From Conoideocrella luteorostrata (taxonomy: Eukaryota > Ascomycota > Sordariomycetes > Hypocreales > Clavicipitaceae): a DNA stretch of 33,755 nt. The position numbers and the translations under genes were made by a program. The notes beneath the pieces were generated by a model. It searched no databases and was not told the origin of the DNA. It saw only the letters and a list, made by a program, of their open reading frames with translations. Below are positions 23,255-32,643 of this stretch, one piece after another. Location: positions 1 through 33,755 of the forward strand of contig JASWJB010000396.1 of assembly GCA_032433595.1 (NCBI GenBank), written 5' to 3'. The first letter of the stretch is position 1; every line of letters begins with the position of its first letter.

Positions 23255-25454
23255 ATGGCTACCGCTTCCATGGGAATTCCGTACACGTTGCCGTTTGATC
23301 ATTGTTCGCCAGACAGCAGCGGATACTACCAAGGGGACGTGAGTTGCCAAGGTATAGTGCGTAGTCCTCGTGACCGGCAATATACCAGCTCCAGCACTGT
23401 ACCCTCCGTCAACATTTCACCAATGGAGACCACTAGAGAATACGTGGCCAAGCCTGATTCTGATGCGCTTCCAACCGGCAAACGAGCAAGAAGCTCAGAC
23501 GAAGAGGATGTCAAGCCGGAAAGCGCGTCATTCGCTGATGATGATCGGGGTAAGAAGAGGTCCCGAGGCAGGCCAAGGCTAGATACAAAAGACGAAACTG
23601 CCGCTGATGTAAGTCTGGCCCTTGAAAGAATATACTGTCATATCGCACCTTGAATTAGCTGTAAGAGGTCTTCTAACGGTCTTTTATAGCGTCGTCGGAC
23701 ACAAATCCGGCTTGCTCAGCGAGCATATCGCCACCGCAAGGATACAGCCATCACCAGTTTAGAGAAGCGCGTCAAGGAACTGGAAAAGGCTAACGAGGAC
23801 GTAAGCAAGGAGTTCCATGACTTCTACGGAATTCTCCTGTCGGAGCGCCTCATTGTCTCTTCACACCACGCCGCCCCACGCCTATCGTCTATGGCTAGTA
23901 ATATCATAAATGTGGTTGACAAGGCTCGAGCTGCCAACAGCAGTGAGGTCAGCGGCTCTGATGACGACGAAGAGCGGCCAGCTTCTGGTTCTGGGAATCG
24001 GTACTCGCTCACCGCGTCCACAGCCGCGCCGTTTCAACAATCTTCATCCGTGCCCTCAAATGTTCACAACGAATCCAGCCTGGCGGAATCACAGCAATCC
24101 AGTGCGCTTGCGACATATACTAGTGCCGTCACAACTGCGACCGGTGCTACTACGGTCTCGGCTCCTGCGTCTGCTGCAGGGCCACTAATCCATGTGCCTC
24201 CGTCACTCAACTACGAAGTAGTCACGGCAGCGACACCACAGAATGCCAGCTTCCCTTTCTACTCATCGATGGAACGGACTGCTGCGGACAACTTTGAGGG
24301 AAGCCTCGCCCCTGGACCTTCACCATATGGGACAATATCTGTACCCATATCGTACGCTGCAAACGAGCTTACGTTTGGTCGCCGTCTACAGCGTCAATCA
24401 ATAGAGAGTGCTCTGCGGCTCATCCTGATGCTGCATCCACCACCGGAGAGATTTGCAGCAGTTTTTGGGTTCTGTCTGCTCTTCGAAACGAGAGATGACA
24501 TCATCAAACGTTTGCAAATTGCTCTGAGCCGCTCACCGTTCGAGGATCTTAGCAACTGGAGACATCCCTTCACGAATCTTGGCGGAGCTGGCACATTTTT
24601 TGAAAGTCAGGCGGCAGTTGGCACCCCGAACAACATATATGGAAACATGCCTGTTGGCAATCAGGGGACGCAGTCTTATGGTAAACCCCAACAAATGACG
24701 GGCATGTCAATGGGTCCATGGGGGGCAGAGGTTCAGGCAACTCGGGACCAGCGAATTGACTACGGATCCGACCAACGGATGCAAATGATGCTAGCTGGAT
24801 TTGAAGGCGACTTTTTCGACCCCGACGAGGTGGAAACATATTTACGGCAGATCGGGATCTTCATCCCGCCTCGATCTGACTTTGCTGAAGCTGAGATCGA
24901 CATAAATGACCTTAGTCAACAGTCAATTTCCCCAAAAACGGGCAGCTCGTTTTCGATAGCTCAACAGGCAGGCTTCGAAAATGGCGATTCTGGATACGGT
25001 GGCAGCGCTCAGAGTACTATATGGACAACGAATAGCAGCAGTTCAACGGCTGGAGCGGTGGACCCGTTGTGCCCCCCAAGCAACCAGAGCTTGGCACAGC
25101 CTCAAGTAATGATGGCTGGGGGATCCTGCATGGGAGTGGCGACGCCGGGGGATTTTGAGAGTGGTACGGTGACGTATATGATGCCGCCAGGAGGGAACCG
25201 AATGTGGATGCAGCCGACGAATTGGCCACCCCCCAAGACCAAGATAACCCTGAATGTGACCGTGCTGATCAAAGGTATGATGAGTTACCATAGTACTTGG
25301 CCCGCCCAGGGTCAATTTTAAATCGGGCATAATGCTAATAATCACAGAATTATCAAACAGCTCAGTCTGCTTGGGACGCACTCCTGGCGTTCGGAGGAAG
25401 GACATCGGGGCGGCTATCCGTGTTGCTGCTGGTCTGCCCCCAAGTCCTTACTAA
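23255..25454 (+). CDS. bZIP transcription factor
   Basis: Three exons (23255-23608, 23690-25274, 25348-25454) give 681 aa. Introns are 81 nt (GTAAGT...TATAG, branch CTAAC) and 73 nt (GTATGA...CACAG, branch GCTAAT). The first junction falls inside the DNA-binding domain: exon 1 ends GRPRLDTKDETAAD and exon 2 starts RRRTQIRLAQRAYRHRK (residues 119-135), the basic region. The Asn normal in Yap-type basic regions is Ile here (IRLAQRAYR), which I recall as usual for this fungal subgroup. A short zipper follows (three heptad positions, Leu, Leu, Val). The middle is Ser/Thr/Ala-rich. Conserved C-terminal blocks are TFGRRLQRQSIESALRL, FGFCLLFETRDDI, NWRHPFTNLGGAGTFF and DPDEVETYLRQIGI. The last exon supplies CLGRTPGVRRKDIGAAIR, which fits the family's C-terminus; without splicing the frame would end at 25321. 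It should bind DNA in the nucleus; its targets are unknown. Confidence 0.92.
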
Positions 25455-26269
25455 AATGGTGAGATATACGGCAATATTCGACAAACTACCAAGGAAAAAG
25501 CAATGTTTTACCCGAAAATGAGCTCGAGGCCGAAACGGTGTGAGCCATTTACAGTATAGACACGCGACAGGAATACGTTTGCATCCACACACCGATTTTG
25601 TACCTAGTGGTTTTCTGGTTCTGCGGAGCAGTGGACGTTTCATTTTCCCACACCACATCTTTGGAGAGCATACCTGAGAAGCGCAAGGCGACGGTGTTGC
25701 GACGGATTTCCGTTATTTGCTCATGTTTACTGGAGTTGGGGCATCATTACAGACCCATTGCGAGGGTCCATGATAGAGATGATTGAATGCAAGTACAAGG
25801 GGATTGGAGGAAATGGAAATATACCCAGCATACTATGTACCTTTTCGTAGTATGAGCTATGCGGCCATTGGGCTGAATGAACACGCGGTGGTGCCGCGAC
25901 GCAGGAAAGGTTATCTGCTACTAGCTTGTGTAAAACACCACGCACAATAACTACTCCGTTCAATGCAATTCAACGCAGCGTTAACCGTGTGGAGCCTTGG
26001 CCCGGCACTCGGACTACATACGGAGCAGATGACAGGCACATGGAATATGGTGATCCAAGAGTGGGCCGCTGCGACAACATGTCGCAACGGTGACGACGAA
26101 ATGCAGCATTTCATCCTGTCAATCAATGCATGCCCGCATGCGGGTCATCCATGTCATCCATGAATCTGGGCTAAACAGTTTCGGGCGCCCCGGCAAAGCG
26201 GCGACACGATGCAGCCACAAGTGATTTACACCCGTTTCCACTTGCAAGGTTATTAATGGGCACTTTGCA

Positions 26270-26285
26270 CACGGAGTACTCCGTG
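26270..26285. repeat. 16-base perfect palindrome
   Basis: CACGGAGTACTCCGTG is its own reverse complement. It is a head-to-head fusion of two copies of the ACGGAGTA core found throughout the spacers of this window. Confidence 0.85.
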
Positions 26286-26333
26286 GTTACACAGCATATG
26301 TTTATGTGCTGGGAGAGTCGACGACCACATTGT

Positions 26334-26395
26334 TGTATTGTATTGTATTGTATTGCATCGTATTGTATTGCATCGTATCGCATCGTATTGTATTT
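26334..26395. repeat. degenerate TATTG pentanucleotide array
   Basis: About twelve units of TATTG/TATCG/CATCG follow one another. The first units are exact TATTG; later ones alternate with CATCG, indicating an older, diverged microsatellite. It lies in gene-free DNA. Confidence 0.85.
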
Positions 26396-26950
26396 TACGG
26401 CTGCTGCGGCGCTCAAGACCAGAACCAGAGTCAGAAATGGAATCCAGGCCCGCCCTTCATCCTCATCCCATTTTAAGTTTCCAGCCTCGTTTCCACCGCC
26501 GGTGAAACGCACGGCTCGTCATCCCCACTGCCCACCGTCCAGCCAAGTACGCGAGAGGAACTATGCCTACATCGCAAGCCCGTGCTCATCGTGCTTTTCG
26601 GGCTGAAGAGTTCAAGCTTGCCGGCCCTTTTGGTGGGTGAGGCAGCTGGCCTGAAGACACGGAACGCACTGAACTGGCCCGAAATAGCTGCGAGGTGTAG
26701 AAACTCGCCTTCTCTCCCCGGCTGAACCGACTACTGGGTCTGGGCCGCCCTCCGTTTTTGTAACGCGTGGGCCCAACGGCGCGAGCTGGTGTTTTGACAT
26801 GTGTGCTTAAAGTGGCCTCGTCGAATAGCGCCTTTGCGAGCATGGGATGAAGATCCTGGTGTCAATGCGTGGGTTCTTCGTTCGGTTGGAAGGTTCTGCT
26901 ATGTTTCTCTGAGCGCAGCCCATTTGAGATCTTGGCTGGACTATGAGCTG

Positions 26951-26976
26951 GCCCCCCCCCCCCCCGGGGGGGGGGG
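26951..26976. repeat. poly-C/poly-G palindromic tract
   Basis: Fourteen C (26952-26965) run directly into eleven G (26966-26976). This is the second such tract in the window (compare 91-114). Confidence 0.85.
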
Positions 26977-27309
26977 AACGTAGAGTTCTTCATGCTTTGT
27001 TTAAAGTCTTGGTGTTCCCAGGATTTTGTTTTTGCTGGCGTTTGCATCTTCTTGCTCCTCCCAGAACACTAGTGCTCCGTCCTTTTCCCATTTCCCTTTC
27101 CCTTTCCGATTCCCTTTTTTATTTACTTAGCTTTATTTACTGATTCACCGGGCTGTCTATCCTAGCCGGACTGAATTCAGTATAAATTGCTTGCCGGATA
27201 ACATGGTGGGTGAGGCTTGAGGCTCTGGAGTAAGAATCGGCATGTGGTGGTTTGGAACTCGGCCTTCTTCACCTTGGAAAGCTGCTGTTCCTTGCGGTAT
27301 CATGGCAAG

Positions 27310-28587
27310 ATGCGCGCCGACGTAATGGTATACTTTGCGGCTGCCGCTAAGGCGGTAGAACTCACAGTAACGCTTGCTTCGTCGGTTGAGCTGCATATTG
27401 AATTCGCTACTACGCCGATGGCCGCGGCCGGGATCCATGTCGCTGGTGGTGCCTTATCAAGTACCACCGAGGACGTGCAGCTTTTTGCGCGCCCAACAGA
27501 CGCGCCCAAGCAAATCATAAACTCAGATTCGTCGTCGCTGGACCGCTCAAATCCGTATTTGACTTCATCAAATTCAAGCTGTGCATCTATGACATGCCCG
27601 GCTGCTGCCTCCACGTCCGCTCGTAACATATCGATACAGCCTCCTCCTCCTCCTCCTACTACTACTATTACTACTAGCATTTCCGCTCAGAGCTCACCAA
27701 CAAAGAGTTCATCGACAACAGCTCCAGCTACCACCTCCTCTACCTCCTCTGCCAGCAGGACATCAACACAGCCCACGGCCGACTTCCTCTCAGTTATCAT
27801 CGTCCATCCCGGTTCGAAACCCTCCTCCTCAGGATCGATACCATCCTCCTCGGGATCGATACCACCCTCTTCAGGATCGATACCACCCTCTTCAGGATCG
27901 ATACCACCCTCTTCAGGATCGATTCCACCCTCTTCAGGAGCAACTGCCACGCAAACAAAAGCCACCATAGAGAACGACTCTACTGCCGAAAACGCAAATG
28001 GTCCAGGCAGTTCCCACTCTAGCGCCTTTATCGGCGTAGGCATATCGGCGGGATTGGCAGCTGTGACTCTCCTGTCCGTATTGATATACTTCCTCTCTCG
28101 CAGACGGCAAAACTTGAAGAAGCGCAAGGACGACAAAAACCTCGCGAAGAGCCTCCAAAAGCCGCTCCCGCCAGACGCTCGCTTCCCACCGCCTCAAGCG
28201 TTCAGACCGAATTTCGAGGCACCCGTGGCGCGGGACAGCTACGCCACCTATCGCACCCATGCTTCGGAAATGTCTCAAATTTCCCAAAGGGAATTCTTGA
28301 TAGCGAACCCCGAGATGAGGGGTCACTGGCATCCACTACCGCCACGGAGTCCGTACCGCATGTCGGGAAGAAATCGCTACGCGCCTGAGGGTTTTGTCAC
28401 GGGCGGGATTGGGACGGCCGCCATGTCCTCGACCCAAGAAGTTTCGGGTGACCAAGCGGAGATAATGTCGCCGAGGGCGGCCCATTTTGCGGAGGCAACT
28501 TATGACTATGCGTTAGAGAGTCCTGTGATACCTAGAAGCTACTCGTCTTTGTCGATTAGGTCGTCTTATTATGATGAATACTGGTGA
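27310..28587 (+). CDS. Ser/Thr-rich single-pass membrane protein
   Basis: From the first in-frame ATG (27310) the frame gives 425 aa; the frame is open further upstream but without an ATG. Order of parts: a mildly hydrophobic N-terminus with no clear signal peptide; a Ser/Thr/Pro-rich, mucin-like region with Pro runs and Thr runs (about 95-160); a heptapeptide repeat block (PPSSGSI, about 171-212); one transmembrane helix (FIGVGISAGLAAVTLLSVLI, about 240-260) followed by a stop-transfer RRRQNLKKRKD; and a roughly 150-residue cytoplasmic tail ending YYDEYW. This layout is that of fungal wall-stress sensors and SKG6/Mid2-like proteins: O-glycosylated outer part, single span, cytoplasmic tail. 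The short SSCASMTCPA before the Ser/Thr region recalls the end of the Cys-rich head in such proteins, but the head itself is missing. Either the 5' part is an unrecognised exon or the gene is N-terminally altered. Function unknown. Confidence 0.65.
   Translation: MRADVMVYFAAAAKAVELTVTLASSVELHIEFATTPMAAAGIHVAGGALSSTTEDVQLFARPTDAPKQIINSDSSSLDRSNPYLTSSNSSCASMTCPAAASTSARNISIQPPPPPPTTTITTSISAQSSPTKSSSTTAPATTSSTSSASRTSTQPTADFLSVIIVHPGSKPSSSGSIPSSSGSIPPSSGSIPPSSGSIPPSSGSIPPSSGATATQTKATIENDSTAENANGPGSSHSSAFIGVGISAGLAAVTLLSVLIYFLSRRRQNLKKRKDDKNLAKSLQKPLPPDARFPPPQAFRPNFEAPVARDSYATYRTHASEMSQISQREFLIANPEMRGHWHPLPPRSPYRMSGRNRYAPEGFVTGGIGTAAMSSTQEVSGDQAEIMSPRAAHFAEATYDYALESPVIPRSYSSLSIRSSYYDEYW
27820..27945 (+). 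repeat. 21-base coding minisatellite (PPSSGSI repeat)
   Basis: Six 21-base units begin at 27820, 27841, 27862, 27883, 27904 and 27925. The three central units are identical or nearly so (CCACCCTCTTCAGGATCGAT plus one base); the first two and the last are diverged. Because 21 is a multiple of three, copy-number change would lengthen or shorten the extracellular stalk without breaking the frame. Confidence 0.9.
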
Positions 28588-29722
28588 TGAAGGACTTTGA
28601 ATGTCAAGCATGGCTTTTCGAGGGGTGCGTTTTGATCATGGTATTTTGGATGGGTCTTCTTCTGTTATTGGACAAGCTCATGTTTGTTGCGTGGCTTGGC
28701 ACACCATGTATATATATCTTGGCGGGTGGTGAACGCACGTTCAGAGCACAAAAGCACACTTACGACTTGGATCACAGTGCTGAAACGTCTATACTTTTGA
28801 GTTGAATTGAGTATAATAGAATGTAATGAAAGAAATCTATAAGCCATCGGTGCAAATTCTCTGTAACATCTACTGAGGATGGTACGCTGGGCACCAAGTG
28901 GAAACTCGTCTGGCATAGGAGCAATGGTCGTCTGCTACCAAGGTGATGCTTAACAATTCTCAACATCGCCATATACGGTGACATGTTTCCTATGTAGTAT
29001 TTCGGCCGGGCAGAGATGCGCCGAGCGATCTACATGCTTACTGGTGTTGTCTTGGGCCCGTCGTGAACCCACTTAACTTGAATGCTGATTTGGCCATACA
29101 AAAGTTGTTTTGTGGAAGGATCATCTAGATATTGGCGAGATAGGGTACTACGCGAGATAAGAGCTCGAATCCCATATCATGAGAGTAGCATCGCCACTAC
29201 AATGTAGGACCGAATAAAGACTGGCTCAGCTCATCTTTCTTCATCCGTGCAAGTCGCTCTGCATTGCCCTTACTTACAACCAACGCAGTCGCTGGCTTAA
29301 CGTGATCTTGCTGTAGCGCATCCGGCAAGACATTGATTGTCGTTGCCCAGATGCGGTGCGATACGATGTCAAAATTGATGACGAATAGTCAATTAGTTGC
29401 AGAGTCGGCCAACTAACTAACTAAACTAGTTCCAAACTTGGCAGGTCACAGATCTGGCAACAAAATCTCCGCATCGGAAATCCGTCGGAGGCTGGGATCC
29501 ACTCTCGACGTCCTTCTCGACATCCTCTCGACTTGTTCTTACTTGTTCCTTTTCGCGAAACCTATCATTATTTGTTTCTTCGACATTTCAAGTCGTGATA
29601 TAAGTTTAAGGACTGCAATTTGCCTGGCTTTTTTTTGTTACTTTTTTTTGCTTCGGATTTGTTCAACTTCCCGCAGGTCTCTGCGGCTTTGCCAACACAC
29701 CACCTCAGATATCATCATTATC
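28588..29722. other. gene-free region upstream of the asparaginase-family gene
   Basis: About 1.1 kb with no supportable gene. The part from about 29500 to 29722 is pyrimidine-rich with T-runs (29630-29650), as is common in fungal promoters and leaders, and is open in one frame without an ATG joined to the gene. Confidence 0.5.
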
Positions 29723-31193
29723 ATGGAGTACAAGACCGATGTGGCGACCGAATCGCCCAAGATTCGGCCACGCATTGTCATCCACGGCGGCGCAGGCAAT
29801 ATCAAGCGCGAAAATTATACTCCGGAAAAATATCAGGCTTATCGATCTGCGTTACTGACCATTGTTAGTGTCCCGTTCTCAGTTCTTTGCGCCCGTCACT
29901 TTCACCCTACTCACTGCGGCTTTACAGGTTAACAAGGCAAATGAATACATGAACACTTCCTTATCTGAGAAATCCGCGCAGCAATACTGCACGGAGTTGA
30001 AGGGCTCTAAAACCCCATCAGCTCTGGACGTTGCCACATACGCGGTCACCCTCCTCGAGGATAACCCGCTCTTTAACAGTGCCTACGGCGCCGTCTTCAC
30101 CCGTGACGGCACCAACGAGCTAGAAGCTTCCGTAATGGTCTCGCGGGGTCACAAAAAACGAGCTGTGGGAGTTATGGGAATACGGCATGTGCGCAACCCA
30201 ATTCTTCTGGCTAAGAAAGTCCTCGAACATGGAGAGCAGGATCTTGATCCGAAGAGCCACCTCTCGTCCACTGCTCGCCACGATGGTGATTTGGACATAC
30301 CTTCTGCGCAAGGTCACTCGCAGATTTGCGGCCGAGCAGCGGAGCAACTCGCGAGGAGGTACGGCTTGGACATGGTTGAGCCAGAGTATTACTTCACGCA
30401 GCAGCGATGGGATGAGCATGTTCGTACTTTGGAACGGGAAAAACAGGATCTGGGCCTGGGAACTTGGGATGCGGAAGAGTATCTGCCGCAGGGTACCGTT
30501 GGAGCTGTGGCTTTGGATGAAGATGGGGTCATTTGCGTGGCGACTAGCACGGGTGGCATGACGAACAAGTTGACTGGGCGGATTGGGGATACGCCTTGCG
30601 TTGGGGCCGGATTCTGGGCCGAGGAGTGGGCTGAAAAGAAGGACATGACCGGTGTTTCGGCGTGGGAGAAGATCACTCAAGCTGTCCAAGGCTCCAGTGC
30701 TGGAATATCATTTGCTGGACCTCTGAAGGGCCTCTTGGCAGACTGTCTACCTACGCCATTCACATATGCTCCTCTCAATGTCGATGTCGATGCCGGCTCG
30801 TCCAACACCGTCATCACTCGATCAATGGGCGTTTCTGGCACAGGAAACGGCGACTCTTTCTTGCGCACCAACGCCGTCCGTACCGTTGCCGCCATGGCCC
30901 GCTGGAAACCTGAATCCACGGCCAAAGCGTTGACACATGTTGTTGGCCCGAACGGCGAGCTGCAGCGGAGCGCAGGAGAAAGGTGGGGGCGTACGGGCGA
31001 GGGCGAGGGAGGAATGATTGGTATTCAGAGCGTCGTGGAGAGAGATGCCAAGACTGGGAGAGTGCTCAAGTTGCGGTCTGAGGTGCTGATGGACTATAAT
31101 AGCGGCGGCATGCATCGAGCCTGGGTGGATGATGATGGCAAGGCGAGGATGAGTATCTGGAATAATGGAGGTGAGGACTATAACTATTCATAA
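29723..31193 (+). CDS. asparaginase/isoaspartyl peptidase family Ntn hydrolase
   Basis: Two exons (29723-29863 and 29928-31193) joined across a 64-nt intron (GTTAGT...TACAG) give 468 aa. Members of this family (plant-type asparaginase, isoaspartyl peptidase, taspase) cleave themselves before a Thr, which becomes the catalytic N-terminal nucleophile. Here the N-terminal signature IVIHGGAGNI is at about 18-27. The predicted cleavage site is Gly236-Thr237 in LPQGTVGAVALDEDG. The substrate-binding blocks follow: TSTGGMTNKLTGRIGDTPCVGAG (split at about 253-275) and a later GTGNGDSFLRTNAVRTV. All key residues of the fold are present, so it should mature and hydrolyse L-asparagine or isoaspartyl peptides. 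It is longer than the typical 300-350 aa; extra material lies before the nucleophile. The first 10 residues are not a signal peptide, so I expect a cytosolic enzyme. The ATG at 29723 was chosen because it leads straight into the HGGAG block; an AATAAA-like signal follows the stop at about 31206. Confidence 0.9.
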
Positions 31194-31343
31194 GCGGAAA
31201 AAGGAAATAAATAGTTTAAAACCCAGATATTATAAGTTGAACTTTTTTTTAAAAGTATAATATAATTAGTATTTAATTTTTTTTTTCTATATTAAGATGA
31301 GCTTATTAGAGATAAAGAGAAAAAAAAAAAAAACTTCGTCACT
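31194..31343. other. A/T-rich strip at the edge of the decayed segment
   Basis: These 150 bases are strongly A/T-rich with T-runs and A-runs (T-runs near 31244 and 31278, a 14-base A-run near 31320). The strip includes the asparaginase 3' UTR and runs directly into the LysM relic, which has no start codon; it may mark the junction where the relic was truncated. Confidence 0.6.
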
Positions 31344-32146
31344 GTGCACGGTTATGACAAAGGCTGTCAGTTGAACTTACGTCTCGAGCCCTTGTTTGCG
31401 AGCATTTGGTCACAGGAAGAGTCGTTCATAGTAGTCTACAACTGCCGCAACATCGAATCGGACTGCCCGATATCGGAAAGCCAGCTGCATAACTGGAATA
31501 CGCGGCTTTCGTCAAGCTGCGACAACAGCCTCAACGCCAATCTCGGTGAGTACGACACACGCCCTGTTTGCGTCGGCCTCAACGGATCTCAGCCAAATAT
31601 CACCACTCCGACTCCGACTCCGACTCAGTCAAGCTCAATTTCAACCACGAGCGAGACACGCATGGTACCGACCTAAACTGGTATTGTGCACGATTGCCAG
31701 CAGTTTGGTACTGTACAATCTGGTGATTCTTGCACGAGCATTCAAGACAAGCACAAGCTGTCGTTTTCTCAGTTCTACGCCTGGAACCCAAGTAGTATGC
31801 GATTCCATTCCTTCTGATCTTGTTCAGTGCAACATGTGCAAATATTTGTGACGTATCACCTGTGTTTGGTCGGGAGTAATGGCGAAAACCTTTAGCTTGG
31901 TTACTCCTCCTGCGTTAAGGGCCCTGCTCCGACGACGACTTCAGTGAAACCTTCTCCTCCGCAATATGGACTGACACTCAACTGCAACAGGGTACCGCAA
32001 GGCCACTAGCGATGACAGTTGTGCGCATATTGTGAGTCCGATACAAAATGAAAGTTGAACAGCTTTATAAATGGAATCTAGCAATTGGGTCCAATTGTGA
32101 GAGTTTGTGGGTGGGTTATGCTTTGTGCGTTAGTATTTCAGCGTGA
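31344..32146 (+). pseudogene. broken multi-LysM secreted-protein gene
   Basis: Intact LysM proteins of fungi are secreted and bind chitin. Three LysM-like modules can be read here, but not as one frame. Module 1 (about 31420-31580) has the pattern C..I....IS..QLHNWN...C...VCVG. Module 2 (about 31680-31920) has SGDSCTSI and QFYAWNP, then, after a non-homologous 75-base stretch (about 31792-31868, with an in-frame TGA at 31815; possibly an intron without a recognisable acceptor), a VGSN...LGYSSCV ending. Module 3 (about 31980-32146) has DDSCAHIV, QLYKWN, and ends LWVGYALCVSISA at a normal stop. Breaks: TAA at 31674 between modules 1 and 2, TAG at 31893 in module 2, an extra base near 31990-31992, and another near 32038. 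The 5' end has no ATG or signal peptide. Pro/Thr linkers between modules are preserved. Family assignment rests on several independent module matches; I consider it a true relic. Confidence 0.82.
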
Positions 32147-32643
32147 GGATCAGGGGAGTTTGGTAGCTCAGAGTATGGTTCAAAGTCATATGATTGATAT
32201 AGCTGTGGAATTTACATCCATGTTCATGTAACTCGTTGAATTCGCGTCATGCACACAGTATTAGCGACTATCGCAGTTTCAGAACCAAAAAGTTGCTCAG
32301 AAGGTTCCAGCCAATGTCTTGAAGAAGGACCTGAGAAGGGTCTTAAAAAATTGCTAGGTAGAATCTCGACGGCCATTTCCCCGTGCCTCTCAGTGATAAA
32401 TGACTGCCTCTCAGTGATTTTGTGATTGGATATACTTCAATCCTTTCGAATTCCTCCACATGACTACTTGTGCTCATTTGCCTCATCTCCAAGTATTAAA
32501 GCACACCCGGCCAATTCTTAGTTCTCTCCCAGATCTAGTCCAGACGCAGTACTAGTTGTCGCTTCTCATTTTTTCGAAGCAGAGAACCTTCAGTTCAGCT
32601 GCGATCGATAGATTGGGACCAGCCCCTACGAACGCGCTCCCGC
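32147..32643. other. gene-free spacer between the two relics
   Basis: About 500 bases with no supportable open frame. A short direct repeat TGCCTCTCAGTGAT is present at about 32384-32396 and again near 32404-32417. The last 100 bases may be the leader of the next reading frame. Confidence 0.5.

Larger units (their letters stand above)
25455..27309. other. gene-free region between bZIP and membrane-protein genes
   Basis: About 1.85 kb without a supportable gene. It holds a perfect palindrome (26270-26285), a degenerate pentanucleotide array (26334-26395), a poly-C/poly-G tract (26951-26976) and a pyrimidine-rich strip of CCCTTT units (about 27077-27120). TATAAAT at 27181-27187 lies 125 bases before the next predicted ATG and could be its TATA element. 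An upstream exon of the next gene could hide in 26900-27300, but I could not find a convincing one. Confidence 0.5.

Noticed and set aside
27806..27825. GGTTCGAAACC resembling a tRNA B box
   Set aside because: It lies inside the coding repeat region, and no matching A box, acceptor stem or anticodon arm can be drawn around it.
27300..28332. Long minus-strand frames under the membrane-protein gene
   Set aside because: They mirror the Ser/Pro and repeat-rich plus-strand coding sequence; the plus-strand frame has the transmembrane helix with a proper stop-transfer signal.
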